A stretch of 64,000 bases of DNA from Intestinibacillus sp050255995. Its GTDB lineage: Bacteria; Bacillota; Clostridia; Oscillospirales; Butyricicoccaceae. Position numbers and translations under genes: made by a program. Positions 47,255 through 59,836 of this stretch are shown in pieces (the stretch's first letter is position 1; every line of letters begins with the position of its first letter). The notes under the pieces are model-generated. The model ran no database searches and was not told the origin of the DNA. It was given only the letters and a program-made list of their open reading frames with translations. The stretch covers positions 1 to 64,000 of the forward strand of contig JBFWIM010000001.1 in the NCBI GenBank assembly GCA_050255995.1. The letters are read 5' to 3'.

Positions 47255-49405
47255 ATGAGTGCACTGTGTGAAGACGATATCAGCTATACGCAGAACCGTG
47301 AACTTTCCTGGCTGCGCTTTAACCAGCGCGTGCTGGAGGAAGCGCAGGACCCGGAGGTTCCGCTGTATGAACGCCTGAAATTCGTCTCCATCTTCGAAAG
47401 CAACCTTGACGAATTTTTTATGATCCGTGTCGGCAGCTTAACGGACATCGCGCTCATGAAAGAGGAGCATGTCGACAATAAAAGCGGCTGGACGGCGGAG
47501 CGCCAGCTGAGCGAAATCTTCAGAGCTGTGGCGCCGCTCTATAAAAAGCGCGACAAAACCTTCAGCGAGGTCGAAACCGCCCTGCGCGGCTTTGGTGTGG
47601 CGCGCTGCCGTCCGGGCGATCTTTCCGGAGCGGATAAAAAGTTTTTGGATAAATATTTTGCGCATTATGTGCTGCCGGTGCTGTCGCCGCAGATCATCGA
47701 CATGCACCATCCGTTCCCGCATCTGGCGAACAACGTGCTGCATGTCATGCTGCGCATCAAAAGCGGCGGCCGCGCGGCGCTCGGTATTATCCCGGCGCCG
47801 CAGGCGCTGCCCCCGATGATATTCCTGGAAGGCGCGGGCGTGCGCTACGTGCTGACTGAGGAACTGCTGCTCGCGTACGCGGGGCAGGTCTTTGAAAAAT
47901 GTGAAATTGAGCATGCGGCCATCATTGCAGTCACGCGCAACGCCGACATCAGTCCGGAGGACGAAGCGTTCGACGTGGACGGCGATTACCTGACCCACAT
48001 GAAAAAGGTGCTCAAAAAACGCGCGCGCCTCGCGCCGGTGCGTCTGGAAATCCAGGGCGACCTGCCCGATGAGCTGATAGAAGAGCTTTGCGGCCGTCTG
48101 CGCATCGGCCATGCGCAGGTGTACCACAGCCGCGCGCCGCTCAAAATGGGTTATGTATTCAGCCTGGCGGATAAGCTGCCGGAGGGCTTTAAGATTACCT
48201 ATCCGGATTTTTCCCCACAGCCCTCGCCGATGGTGCGCCGCACCGAGCCGGTCATCCCGCAGATTTTGCGGCACGATATCCTGCTGCACTATCCCTACGA
48301 GAGCATGGAGCCGTTCCTCCGCCTGCTGCGCGAGGCCGCTGACGACCCGGCGGTCGTCAGCATCAAGATCACGATCTACCGGCTGGCCAGCACCTCCAAA
48401 CTGATCGGCTATCTGACCGAAGCGGCGGAAAACGGCAAGGACGTGACCGCGCTTATGGAGCTGCGCGCCCGTTTTGACGAGGAGAACAACATGGGCTGGG
48501 CGGAGCGGCTTGAGGAGGCCGGCTGTACCGTGACGTACGGCATCGAAGGCTTCAAGGTACACTCTAAAATCTGTCTGATTACCCGCCAGACCGGCGGCGG
48601 CATCCAGTATATCACGCAGATCGGCACAGGCAATTACAACGAAAAAACCGCCAAGCAATACACCGACCTCAGCCTGATGACAGCGGATCCGGGGATCGGC
48701 GCGGATGCGGCGGCATTCTTTAAGAATATGCTGATCGGCAATCTGGAGGGGGAGTACAGCCGTCTGCTCGTTGCGCCGGTCGGCCTTAAAAAGGGCATCC
48801 TGTCGCTGATCGACGGCGAAATAGCAAAGGCCCGCGAGGGCGGCGAGGGCGATATCTTTTTCAAGCTCAATTCCCTGACCGACCGCGATATTCTGACAAA
48901 GCTGTCCGAGGCCAGCTGCGCGGGCGTGCGCATCCGTCTGCTGGTGCGCGGCATCTGCTGCCTGCTGCCCGGCGTCCCGGGCAAGACGGAGAATATCGAG
49001 GTGCATTCGGTCGTCGGCCGCTATCTGGAGCACGCTCGGGTCTATTGTTTTGGCAAGGGTTCGGAGCGGCAGTTCTATATCGGCTCGGCAGACCTGATGA
49101 CGCGCAATACGGAAAAACGCGTCGAGATCGCCAGCCCGGTGTACAATATGGGCATTCAGCAGCGTCTGGTTGACATTCTGGAGACCCAGTGGCATGACAA
49201 CATCAAGGCGCGTATCCTCCAGCCCGACGGGCGTTTAAAAAAGCCGGAGGGCGCAGCTTATACGCCGGTCGACTGCCAGCAGTTCTTCATCGATGAGGCC
49301 ATCAAAAATGCCGCGCATCCCATGTGGGAACCCGAACAGAAGGACGAAAACACAGCCGGATCCGGCGGCTTTTGGCAAAAGCTCCGGGCGCTGTTCCGGA
49401 ACTGA
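47255..49405 (+). CDS. ppk: Polyphosphate kinase
   Basis: A 716-residue PPK1 that polymerises the gamma-phosphate of ATP into polyphosphate. N domain: RELSWLRFNQRVLEEAQD; SNLDEFFMIR follows; the catalytic phosphodiesterase-like halves carry FKVHSKICLI with autophosphorylated His436 and LEHARVYCFGKGS with the second His. The length is normal. AGAGAGGGACAGGGT lies before the ATG. No exopolyphosphatase is adjacent. Confidence 0.96.
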   Translation: MSALCEDDISYTQNRELSWLRFNQRVLEEAQDPEVPLYERLKFVSIFESNLDEFFMIRVGSLTDIALMKEEHVDNKSGWTAERQLSEIFRAVAPLYKKRDKTFSEVETALRGFGVARCRPGDLSGADKKFLDKYFAHYVLPVLSPQIIDMHHPFPHLANNVLHVMLRIKSGGRAALGIIPAPQALPPMIFLEGAGVRYVLTEELLLAYAGQVFEKCEIEHAAIIAVTRNADISPEDEAFDVDGDYLTHMKKVLKKRARLAPVRLEIQGDLPDELIEELCGRLRIGHAQVYHSRAPLKMGYVFSLADKLPEGFKITYPDFSPQPSPMVRRTEPVIPQILRHDILLHYPYESMEPFLRLLREAADDPAVVSIKITIYRLASTSKLIGYLTEAAENGKDVTALMELRARFDEENNMGWAERLEEAGCTVTYGIEGFKVHSKICLITRQTGGGIQYITQIGTGNYNEKTAKQYTDLSLMTADPGIGADAAAFFKNMLIGNLEGEYSRLLVAPVGLKKGILSLIDGEIAKAREGGEGDIFFKLNSLTDRDILTKLSEASCAGVRIRLLVRGICCLLPGVPGKTENIEVHSVVGRYLEHARVYCFGKGSERQFYIGSADLMTRNTEKRVEIASPVYNMGIQQRLVDILETQWHDNIKARILQPDGRLKKPEGAAYTPVDCQQFFIDEAIKNAAHPMWEPEQKDENTAGSGGFWQKLRALFRN

Positions 49406-49430
49406 GACGCCGCCTGCCACCGCACGATAT

Positions 49431-49471
49431 AAAACAGCCGCATCCCGTTGTCGAGGGGATGCGGCTGTTTT
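49431..49471. terminator. Bidirectional terminator
   Basis: AAAACAGCCGCATCCC (49431-49446) pairs with GGGATGCGGCTGTTTT (49456-49471). Confidence 0.92.
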
Positions 49472-49516
49472 GATCTGTGACCCGGGATCGCGAAGGCTTT
49501 CACACAAAGCCTGGGT

Positions 49517-50815
49517 TCACCGGCCAAAGTATGAGAAATGCATAAAATCGCGCTTGGAGCGCCAGGCATTGCCGCCCCACGAAAAACCATACTTTGTAAA
49601 GGCGTTGTACACGTCCCCGCCCTCCGCAATGGAATAGGGATCCTCGCCGGGCGTCCAGTGCGTGCCACAGGTCGGGGTCAGGCTGCCGTCTGCATTGATC
49701 GTGGCCTCCATGTTCGCATCGTAGTTGATGTCGATCGCCGTGCCCCAGCGGTGTTCGCTCGTCGGGCTGGGTCGCCAGGCGTAGCTTCCGACGTCCTTAA
49801 TCGGGAACTTTTCGCCGCCGCTGTAAATCTCCTGGAAAACCGCCCGGTAGATCGGGGCGAGCGCGCGGTTGACCGTCACATAGGCCTTTCCGGTAGTTTT
49901 GCTGCCGTCCGGCTGCAGGCGCCAGACCGGCACCTCGATTTCGGTCATCGCGGCCTCGGCCTCTTCTTCCGTTGCAAAATATGTACCGCCTGTGCCAAAA
50001 ACGAAGGCCATTTTTTCGGCCTCGGTCTTTGGCAGCGGGGAGGGGATGCCGCCGCTCTGTGCGAAATCCTTCATGTCGTCAAACACCTCGGCGGCGGAGG
50101 CCTCGGGATCGCCGGCAGCGGTTGTGCCGGAGGAGACGCTTTGCCCGGCCTGCGCGGATTCGGCAGATGCAAAGGTGTTCGTAAAGCGCAGACCGAGCAG
50201 GAGCGCCTGCTCGCGCGTGGTTCTGCCGGTCGGGCTGAGGGCGACCACCTCCCGGGCCTCTCCGGTCTCGTCGGTCGTCAGTTTGGAAACGCCGCGGATG
50301 ATCCCGCTGCCCAGCATGCGTTCGACCGCGCTTTTCGCCCAGGCAGCAACATCGCCGCGGTCGGGGTATTCGGAAAGGCTGTCCGGATCGGCCGCAGGGA
50401 CGTCCAGCCCGGCGGCGTCGACGATGTTGTCCAGCGTTTTGCACAGCTCCTGCCGGGTAATCAGGCCGCCGGGGTCGAATACGCCGTCTCCGCGGCCGGA
50501 AACCAGGCCAAGCTCGTAAGCGGTCGCGACGTCCGCGCTGTCCGTGTCATCAAAGGGCGTCCCGGTGCTTTGCGGCGCCGTTTCGCCCGTGACCGCGGCG
50601 TACAGGCGCAGGGCGACGCCGCAGAATTCTTCGCGGGATATGCTGCCGGTTGCAGGCCGTTTCAGGAGGGTGACGGGCTCCAGGTCGGCCTTCTGCGCAG
50701 CGGCAACCTCGCTGACAGCCCAGCTGCTCACATCGGCAAGCGCCCATGCTGTGGGCGCGCCGGACAGTGCGGCGCCCACAGCGAGGACGGCGCACAACGC
50801 CTGTTTTGCATGCAT
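49517..50815 (-). CDS. SLH-repeat D-Ala-D-Ala carboxypeptidase (VanY family)
   Basis: A 432-residue exported cell-wall peptidase. After a signal peptide (1-26) come two or three S-layer-homology-like repeats (about 28-215) that bind the wall, with motifs such as FDDTDSADVATAYELGLVSG and ITRQELCK. A linker follows, then an M15/VanY domain (about 330-430) with zinc ligands in SEHRWGTAID (His about 356, Asp about 363) and the last His in FMHFSYFG. It should trim peptide stems or act in wall turnover. Confidence 0.87.
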   Translation of the reverse strand: MHAKQALCAVLAVGAALSGAPTAWALADVSSWAVSEVAAAQKADLEPVTLLKRPATGSISREEFCGVALRLYAAVTGETAPQSTGTPFDDTDSADVATAYELGLVSGRGDGVFDPGGLITRQELCKTLDNIVDAAGLDVPAADPDSLSEYPDRGDVAAWAKSAVERMLGSGIIRGVSKLTTDETGEAREVVALSPTGRTTREQALLLGLRFTNTFASAESAQAGQSVSSGTTAAGDPEASAAEVFDDMKDFAQSGGIPSPLPKTEAEKMAFVFGTGGTYFATEEEAEAAMTEIEVPVWRLQPDGSKTTGKAYVTVNRALAPIYRAVFQEIYSGGEKFPIKDVGSYAWRPSPTSEHRWGTAIDINYDANMEATINADGSLTPTCGTHWTPGEDPYSIAEGGDVYNAFTKYGFSWGGNAWRSKRDFMHFSYFGR

Positions 50816-50952
50816 TGCAAGACTTCATCCTTTCTTTAAACGATCACATCATGTTAATGGAAATTACTTCAAGTCGAAAAACCACGAAAAAGCGCATAAT
50901 TGCAATGGCGAAAAAACCAAACAAAAGACAAAAAGCAACGCGATATCAAAAC

Positions 50953-51005
50953 TTATGCACAATTTCCACAGAGTTTTCCACAGGCGGGCGCGAGGATGTG
51001 GAAAG
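50953..51005. promoter_or_regulatory. Cluster of DnaA-box-like sites
   Basis: TTATGCACA (50953-50961, exact TTATNCACA), ATTTCCACA (50962-50970, abutting), TTTTCCACA (50974-50982, fits TTWTNCACA) and, on the minus strand, CTTTCCACA (50997-51005). The surrounding 130 bases are AT-rich and hold no gene. Confidence 0.5.
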
Positions 51006-51038
51006 GAACGGCCGATAACTCAGGGTAGACCGGCGAAT

Positions 51039-52565
51039 CTAAACACGGGGCAGCAGGCGGTCAAGCTGGCGGTACTGCAGCGCCTCGGCCAGATGTGCCC
51101 CGCTGATGGCCGCCGCGCCGTCCAGATCCGCGATGGTGCGGGCTACGCGCAGGATGCGGTCATGCGCGCGGGCGGTCAGCCCGAGCCGCTCGAACGCTGC
51201 GGCGAGCATGTGCATCGCGTCTTCCTCCGCCGTGCACCATGCCGCCATGCGGTCAGGCGGAATGGCCGCGTTGCAGGCCACCTCCGTCCCGGCGAAGCGC
51301 GCGGCCTGCCGCGCCCGCGCTGCAAGCACCCGCTCACGGATGGCGGCGGAGGGCTCCTCGGCTGCCGTGCCGCGGGCGGCGAGCGCCTCGTATTTCACCG
51401 GCTGCACTGCGACCTGCAGATCGACGCGGTCGAGCAGGGGACCGGACAGCCGCTGCAGGTATTTTCTCACCTGTTCTGGGCGGCAGGTGCACCGTTCGGT
51501 GCCGTACCAGCCGCATTTGCAGGGATTCATCGCGCAGACCAGCATAAACCGCGCCGGGTAGTCCACCTGCCCCGCAACGCGGGAGATGGAAACGTGGCCG
51601 TCCTCCAGCGGCTGGCGCAGGGTCTCGAGCACGTCGCGGTGAAACTCCGGCAGCTCGTCCAGAAACAGCACGCCGCAGTGCGCGAGCGAAATTTCGCCCG
51701 GCCGGGGCAGCGTTTTTGCGCCGCCGCCCGTCATGCTGGCGGAAGAGACCGTATGATGCGGCGCGCGGAAGGGACGGCCCGCCATACGCGCGGCCTGCGC
51801 GCCCTGACCGAGCGCGGACCAGACGCGGATGACCGAAAGCCGCTCCTCAGGCGAGAGTGGCGGCAGGATCGAGGGCAGGCGCCGCGCCATCATGCTCTTG
51901 CCCGAGCCGGGCGAGCCGGAGAGCAGCACGTTGTGCCCGCCCGCGGCAGCGATCTCAAGCGCGCGCTTGACGCCCTGCTGCCCCATGACGTGGGCAAAGT
52001 CCAGCGTATGGTCTTCACGCGGAGGCGCTTCGGGCGGCGGACAGGGAGTAAGCTCACGCCGCCCCGCGAGATGATCGAGCAGCGCGGGCAAGTCGGGTGC
52101 GGGGTAGACCGTGATGCCCTCGGCGTAGGCGGCCTCGGCGGCGTTGCCCTCCGGCAGGAACACCGCGCGGCAGCCGGCATCCCGCGCGGCAAGCGCCATG
52201 GACAGCGCGCCCGCCACCGGACGCAGCGCGCCGGTCAGCGACAACTCGCCGAAAAAGACGCAGTCGCGCGGGGGCTCGCCGATCTGACCGGAGGCGGCGA
52301 GCAGGCCGAGCAAAATCGGCAGGTCGTACACCGTGCCCTCCTTGCGCGTGTCGGCGGGGGCGAGATTGACCGTCACGCGGGAGACCGGCCAGTCGAAGGC
52401 GCAGCATTTCGCGGCGGCGCGCACGCGTTCGGCGGCCTCGGACACTGCGCCGGTCGGCAGACCCACCACGTCGAGACGGGGCAGGCCGTTTGACAGGAAG
52501 CACTCGACCGCCACGAGATAGCCGTCGATGCCCCGGATGCCCGCGGCGCGCACTGTTGAAACCAT
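51039..52565 (-). CDS. YifB-type Mg-chelatase-like AAA+ ATPase (ComM family)
   Basis: A 508-residue protein. An N-terminal ribosomal-S5/Lon-like domain (about 20-150, DVVGLPTGAVSEAAERVRAA) precedes an AAA+ domain with Walker A GSPGSGKSMMARRLP, Walker B LFLDELPEF and sensor regions, plus a Cys-rich CAMNPCKCGWYG loop and a C-terminal Mg-chelatase subdomain. ComM homologues drive branch migration in natural transformation. The ATG at 52565 follows GGGGGA. It stands alone without dprA. Confidence 0.93.
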   Translation of the reverse strand: MVSTVRAAGIRGIDGYLVAVECFLSNGLPRLDVVGLPTGAVSEAAERVRAAAKCCAFDWPVSRVTVNLAPADTRKEGTVYDLPILLGLLAASGQIGEPPRDCVFFGELSLTGALRPVAGALSMALAARDAGCRAVFLPEGNAAEAAYAEGITVYPAPDLPALLDHLAGRRELTPCPPPEAPPREDHTLDFAHVMGQQGVKRALEIAAAGGHNVLLSGSPGSGKSMMARRLPSILPPLSPEERLSVIRVWSALGQGAQAARMAGRPFRAPHHTVSSASMTGGGAKTLPRPGEISLAHCGVLFLDELPEFHRDVLETLRQPLEDGHVSISRVAGQVDYPARFMLVCAMNPCKCGWYGTERCTCRPEQVRKYLQRLSGPLLDRVDLQVAVQPVKYEALAARGTAAEEPSAAIRERVLAARARQAARFAGTEVACNAAIPPDRMAAWCTAEEDAMHMLAAAFERLGLTARAHDRILRVARTIADLDGAAAISGAHLAEALQYRQLDRLLPRV

Positions 52566-52620
52566 TTCGTCAAATCCCCCAAGCTTTCCTTTGTTCCGCG
52601 GCGAACCGCTATTTAATACC

Positions 52621-52649
52621 ACTATAATACAAAAGTTGTAATTTGACAA
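52621..52649 (-). promoter_or_regulatory. Promoter of the YifB-type gene
   Basis: On the minus strand TTGTCA (52644-52649), 17-base spacer, TATAGT (52621-52626). Confidence 0.65.
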
Positions 52650-52710
52650 TTATTTTTACTTTCAGAAGGAAAAACCGCAAGATCTTTGTAGAAGTTTTGC
52701 CAAATAGCGG

Positions 52711-52739
52711 TTTACATGTGTGGCTTTTTTTGATAAAAT
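52711..52739 (+). promoter_or_regulatory. Promoter and leader hairpin of pyruvate:ferredoxin oxidoreductase
   Basis: TTTACA (52711-52716), 17-base spacer, TAAAAT (52734-52739). A leader hairpin TGGCTGA/TCAGCCA (52772-52798) ends about 30 bases before the ribosome site. No Rex site was recognised. Confidence 0.7.
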
Positions 52740-52846
52740 AGATAAGGTTAAGTGTACTGCTTTCAGATTAGTGGCTGAGGGAATGCATCCGTCAGCCAGG
52801 CAAATACAATTTCCGGCAGAGACCGGACAAGGAGGAATTTTTGATC

Positions 52847-56413
<3,567 letters not shown>

Positions 56414-56430
56414 TTTCATAGAATGAGTCC

Positions 56431-56466
56431 AAAAGGCCCGCAGGCATTTGCCTGCGGGCCTTTTTC
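56431..56466 (+). terminator. Terminator of nifJ
   Basis: AAAAGGCCCGCAGGC pairs with GCCTGCGGGCCTTTTT. Confidence 0.92.
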
Positions 56467-56470
56467 CTGT

Positions 56471-56518
56471 AACAACAGAGCGCGGCGTGGAGATGCCTCC
56501 ACGCCGCGCTCTGTTGTT
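56471..56518 (-). terminator. 22-bp perfect hairpin after the lacI-type gene
   Basis: A 22-base arm (56471-56492) and its exact complement (56497-56518) flank ATGC. On the minus strand the stem's own TTGTT end is the only U-rich part, so termination is likely but unconventional. Confidence 0.65.
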
Positions 56519-56528
56519 TACCTGAATA

Positions 56529-57530
56529 TCAACGCCGTATAAATCCGACGGAGTCGCCCTCGACCAGCGTGCAGGGCAGCGCCAGACGCATTGGGCGGCG
56601 CACCTCCTTGCTCTCGATCGTGCGCATCAGCAGCCGGATGCCGGTCTCTGCCTGCAGCGCGCATTGCACGTCCACAGTCGTCAGCGTGGGATTGCTCATT
56701 TTGCCGAACAGGCTGTTGTCAAAGCCGACCAACGCCACATCGTCCGGAATGGACAGTCCGCGCGCGCTGAGCGCTTTTGCCAGTACGATTGCTGTGTTGT
56801 CGTTGGCACAGACAAAGGCCTCCGGCATTTCGGGCATTTTGCCAAGCGGCTCGGACAACGCTTCGCTGTCGTACTCCACAGGCATCGAGGTAATGGACCA
56901 TGCGTCCGGACAGGGCAGTCCCAGGCGCATCATTTCGCCAATATATCCGAGATAGCGCTCAATGAAGGCGGTGCTGTGCGGAGTGTGACCGACAAAGCCG
57001 ATACGGCGGTAGCCGCGCTCGTACAGATGCCGTACCGCAAGCCCTGACCCGTTCAGGTTATCCTCGATGACGGAGGTAACGCCCTCGTGCGCATACATGG
57101 TACCGATGGCAAGGACGGGCAGGCCGCAGGCCGCAGCCATCCGCGGGACTTGCGGGTCCATATCGCCCAGTAAAACCACGCCGCCAATGCCCCCGTCGAT
57201 CAGGGACTGCCAGAACACTCTGGGGTTGCGCTCACAGTTTGTGCTGGAATAGACGGTCATCGTGCCGCCGTGCAACTGGATGTTTTGCAGGATGCGCTGC
57301 TGAAAGCTCATATAAAAGTAGGAGTCCTGGAGATTTTCCACCGTGGAGACAAGCGCAATCGTACGGTTTTCGCTTTTTGTGCGCGCTTCGACATAACCGA
57401 GCTCGCTCGCAATGCGCAACACGGTTTCACGAGTTTCGACTTTGACGGTCGGCATGTTGCGTAGGGCTTGTGAGACCGTGTTCACGGACACGCCCGCACG
57501 CTCTGCTATTGTTTTCATCGTAACTTTCAT
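56529..57530 (-). CDS. LacI-family transcriptional regulator
   Basis: A 333-residue regulator. The N-terminal LacI helix-turn-helix reads MKTIAERAGVSVNTVSQALRN with hinge VETRETVLRIASELGYVEA. A periplasmic-binding-like sensor domain (about 60-333) follows, with the VVLLGDMDP and FVCANDNTAIVLAKAL blocks. It is divergent from the sugar-binding lipoprotein, which it probably controls (inference). ATG at 57530, with AAGGAG 12 bases upstream; 57518 is an alternative. Confidence 0.93.
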   Translation of the reverse strand: MKVTMKTIAERAGVSVNTVSQALRNMPTVKVETRETVLRIASELGYVEARTKSENRTIALVSTVENLQDSYFYMSFQQRILQNIQLHGGTMTVYSSTNCERNPRVFWQSLIDGGIGGVVLLGDMDPQVPRMAAACGLPVLAIGTMYAHEGVTSVIEDNLNGSGLAVRHLYERGYRRIGFVGHTPHSTAFIERYLGYIGEMMRLGLPCPDAWSITSMPVEYDSEALSEPLGKMPEMPEAFVCANDNTAIVLAKALSARGLSIPDDVALVGFDNSLFGKMSNPTLTTVDVQCALQAETGIRLLMRTIESKEVRRPMRLALPCTLVEGDSVGFIRR

Positions 57531-58006
57531 ATGATTTTTGGTCTCCTTATCGGTGATCATCCCTGATATTACTATTATGATTCAAGACGGCTGCGTTGTC
57601 AAGAAATACCCGAATGCAACAATTCCCGCGCAGGTGTGGCTGAATGGCGGAAATGATCGAATCAATATGAAAAAGCCAAAAGCAATTGTGGGATTTATGA
57701 AAATTCATATAGATTTATCTTGCAGGATGCTGTATGTAAATTTAACTGGGGCAAATTCGTGCATATTGCCTACAATCAAGCTCGAAAAATAAATTGACTT
57801 TGTATATTAATTATGATAAATTCAATACACAACAGATAATTAATTGATAAATACATTAATTATTGTGTACGTTAATATTAATAAGGTGCGAATGAATAGA
57901 TCCGGTTAGTCTTGTTGTTTTCGGTAGGATACCGGTTTCATAAGTCAAATCACCATTTAAAATCGCCGGATAACGGCAAAACATCAAAGAAAGAGGAGAA
58001 AGCAAG
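57531..58006 (+). other. AT-rich divergent control region
   Basis: No gene is present in these 476 bases. TTGACT (57794-57799), 17-base spacer, TAAATT (57817-57822) is a candidate promoter for the binding protein. AT-rich repeats around TTAATTATTGTG and GTTAATATTAAT (57840-57890) could be operators or the catabolite-control region. A long leader follows, with a CCGGATAACGG-type small stem before the ribosome site. Confidence 0.5.
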
Positions 58007-59059
58007 ATGAAAAAGAGAGTATTATCCCTGGTGTTTGCGGGCGCGATGCTCGCGGGTACAATGGCAGGCTGCGGCGGCTCCGGCGCACAGAAGACCGGCA
58101 CGGCCGCAGACGCGCCACAGGCTGCGCAGACCAGCGACGGGGGCAGCACAGCTGCCAGCGGCAAGACCTATAAGATCGGTATGTGCATGGCCCGCCGCGA
58201 TCAGTTCCAGACCACGATTGAAATGAACGCCAAGGCGCGCGCCGAAGAGCTGGGCGTGGATCTGGTCGTATTCGATGCAAACGACGATATTACGATGCAG
58301 CTGACACAGATTCAGACCTGCGTCAACGATGGATACGACGCCATCATCACGGCGTGCATTGACAGCGCATCCACCAGCGAAATGGTCGAAGCGGGCGGCG
58401 ATCTGCCGATGGTATTCTTCTGCCGCGGTGCGGAATATGATAAGCTGCGGGAAGGCAAGGACGTTTATGTCGGCTGCGAGCAGTGGGACGGCGGCGCAAT
58501 GCAGGCCAATTACTTAACGGACTATGCCAAGAGCAAGGGCATGAAGGAAATGAACGTCGTGCTGTTCCTGGGGCAGCTCGGCAACGAGGGCACGATCGGC
58601 CGTACCGACGCGTTCAAGCAGACGATGGAAGACAACGGCATTAAGGTCAATTATGTGTTTGAGGACACGGCGGAATGGGACCGTGCCAAGGCAATGGATA
58701 AGTTCACACAGTTCTTGGGCACCGGCAAGCCCTATGACGCGATTGTTGCGAACAATGATGACATGGCGCTCGGCTGCATCGAAGCGATCACCAGCACCGG
58801 CGGCAAAGTAGAAGTACCGGTACTCGGCGTGGACGCGACCGAGGGCGCGTGCATGGCAATTAAGGAAGGCACAATGTCCATGTCCGCAAGCCAGAACGGC
58901 TATGCAATGGGTCGCGGCTGCGTGGATTCCGCCATCGCGCTGATTGAGGGCAAGCAGCCGGAGGGACTGGAAGATAAGGTTATGGTTCCGATTCCGTTTG
59001 AACTGATTGATGCTTCCAATGCAGACAAAATGCTGGAGCAGCTGCAGAGCACTACCTGA
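58007..59059 (+). CDS. Sugar ABC-type substrate-binding lipoprotein
   Basis: A 350-residue periplasmic-binding-protein family I lipoprotein, similar to galactose/ribose binding proteins. Lipobox AGC with Cys22; Ser/Ala/Gly linker to about residue 48; then KIGMCMARRDQFQTTIEMN, GYDAIITACIDS, an NDDMALGCIEAI block and VLGVDATEGACMAIKEG. No ATPase or permease gene lies beside it, so it must share a transporter elsewhere or act as a sensor. The ATG follows GAGGAGAAAG. Confidence 0.9.
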   Translation: MKKRVLSLVFAGAMLAGTMAGCGGSGAQKTGTAADAPQAAQTSDGGSTAASGKTYKIGMCMARRDQFQTTIEMNAKARAEELGVDLVVFDANDDITMQLTQIQTCVNDGYDAIITACIDSASTSEMVEAGGDLPMVFFCRGAEYDKLREGKDVYVGCEQWDGGAMQANYLTDYAKSKGMKEMNVVLFLGQLGNEGTIGRTDAFKQTMEDNGIKVNYVFEDTAEWDRAKAMDKFTQFLGTGKPYDAIVANNDDMALGCIEAITSTGGKVEVPVLGVDATEGACMAIKEGTMSMSASQNGYAMGRGCVDSAIALIEGKQPEGLEDKVMVPIPFELIDASNADKMLEQLQSTT

Positions 59060-59115
59060 TGATAACATCTTCTCCGTTCTTATCCTCTCCATAAGGGCGA
59101 GAATACTTCTCTTCC

Positions 59116-59147
59116 GCAAGAGCCGTGGCGTTTGCCACGGCTCTTGC
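59116..59147 (+). terminator. Hairpin after the binding protein
   Basis: GCAAGAGCCGTGGC pairs with GCCACGGCTCTTGC, loop GTTT. Only TATT follows. Confidence 0.65.
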
Positions 59148-59160
59148 TATTCGGCTGGCA

Positions 59161-59188
59161 TTGACATTTTATAAATTTCTGTTATTCT
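59161..59188 (+). promoter_or_regulatory. Promoter of the zinc-ribbon membrane protein
   Basis: TTGACA (59161-59166), 16-base spacer, TATTCT (59183-59188). Confidence 0.6.
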
Positions 59189-59215
59189 GTTAAAAAAGGA
59201 AAAGGAGAATTGACC

Positions 59216-59773
59216 ATGCCCTGGTGCCCAAAATGTCACGCGGAATACCGCGAAGGCTTTACCACGTGCGTGGACTGTCATGTACCGCTGACAGACCGAA
59301 AGCCGGAGGGAAGCCCGCAGCCAACGGATGAAGCGGCACCCGGTCTGTCGCTGATGGATCCGGTTGTCGTATATGAAGCGAAAGACGCCGGAGATGCCGC
59401 TATGATCTGTGAAATGCTGCGCAATGCGGATATTCCGGCGTCAATGCGCGACAGCGAGGAAATCGGCGGGTTGCTCCGGGTTTATACCGGCTCATCGTTT
59501 TATGGGATGAGCGTCCTGGTCGATCGGTCGCAGGCTGAACAGGCGCGCGAAGCGCTGCGGGTCTGGGCTGAACAGGATGCGAACGCCCCGGTTTCCGAGG
59601 AAGAGCTCACACGTCAGGCGCTTTCCGGGTTATCGGAGGATGAGCTGGTCGACCAGGCAGAAACTGCCCCGCCGCAAATGATGGAGAGCAACACTGCCTA
59701 CAAAATAGCAAAGTGGGTAGCCATTATCATGCTGGTTATTGCGGCGCTGCTACTCTTTTGGGGTGGCAGATGA
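59216..59773 (+). CDS. Zinc-ribbon, DUF2007-like tail-anchored protein
   Basis: A 185-residue protein. An N-terminal zinc ribbon (CPKCHAEYREGFTTCVDC) is followed by a domain like DUF2007 signal-transduction proteins (about 48-118: VVVYEAKDAGDAAMICEML) and, after an acidic linker, a C-terminal membrane helix (about 162-182). It may bind a partner through the ribbon while tethered to the membrane. ATG at 59216 is 8 bases after AAAGGAG; the TTG at 59210 is too close. Confidence 0.8.
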   Translation: MPWCPKCHAEYREGFTTCVDCHVPLTDRKPEGSPQPTDEAAPGLSLMDPVVVYEAKDAGDAAMICEMLRNADIPASMRDSEEIGGLLRVYTGSSFYGMSVLVDRSQAEQAREALRVWAEQDANAPVSEEELTRQALSGLSEDELVDQAETAPPQMMESNTAYKIAKWVAIIMLVIAALLLFWGGR

Positions 59774-59784
59774 AGATACCGCAC

Positions 59785-59819
59785 AAAAAAGAGGACGCAA
59801 GATTGCGTCCTCTTTTTTA
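59785..59819. terminator. Bidirectional terminator
   Basis: AAAAAAGAGGACGCAA pairs with TTGCGTCCTCTTTTTT. Confidence 0.93.
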
Positions 59820-59836
59820 ATATTTTGGGTACACCT

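Noticed and set aside
50906..51018. Lys-rich short frame starting MAKKPNKRQKATRYQ
   Set aside because: No ribosome site, and it runs through the DnaA-box cluster; probably AT-rich non-coding sequence.
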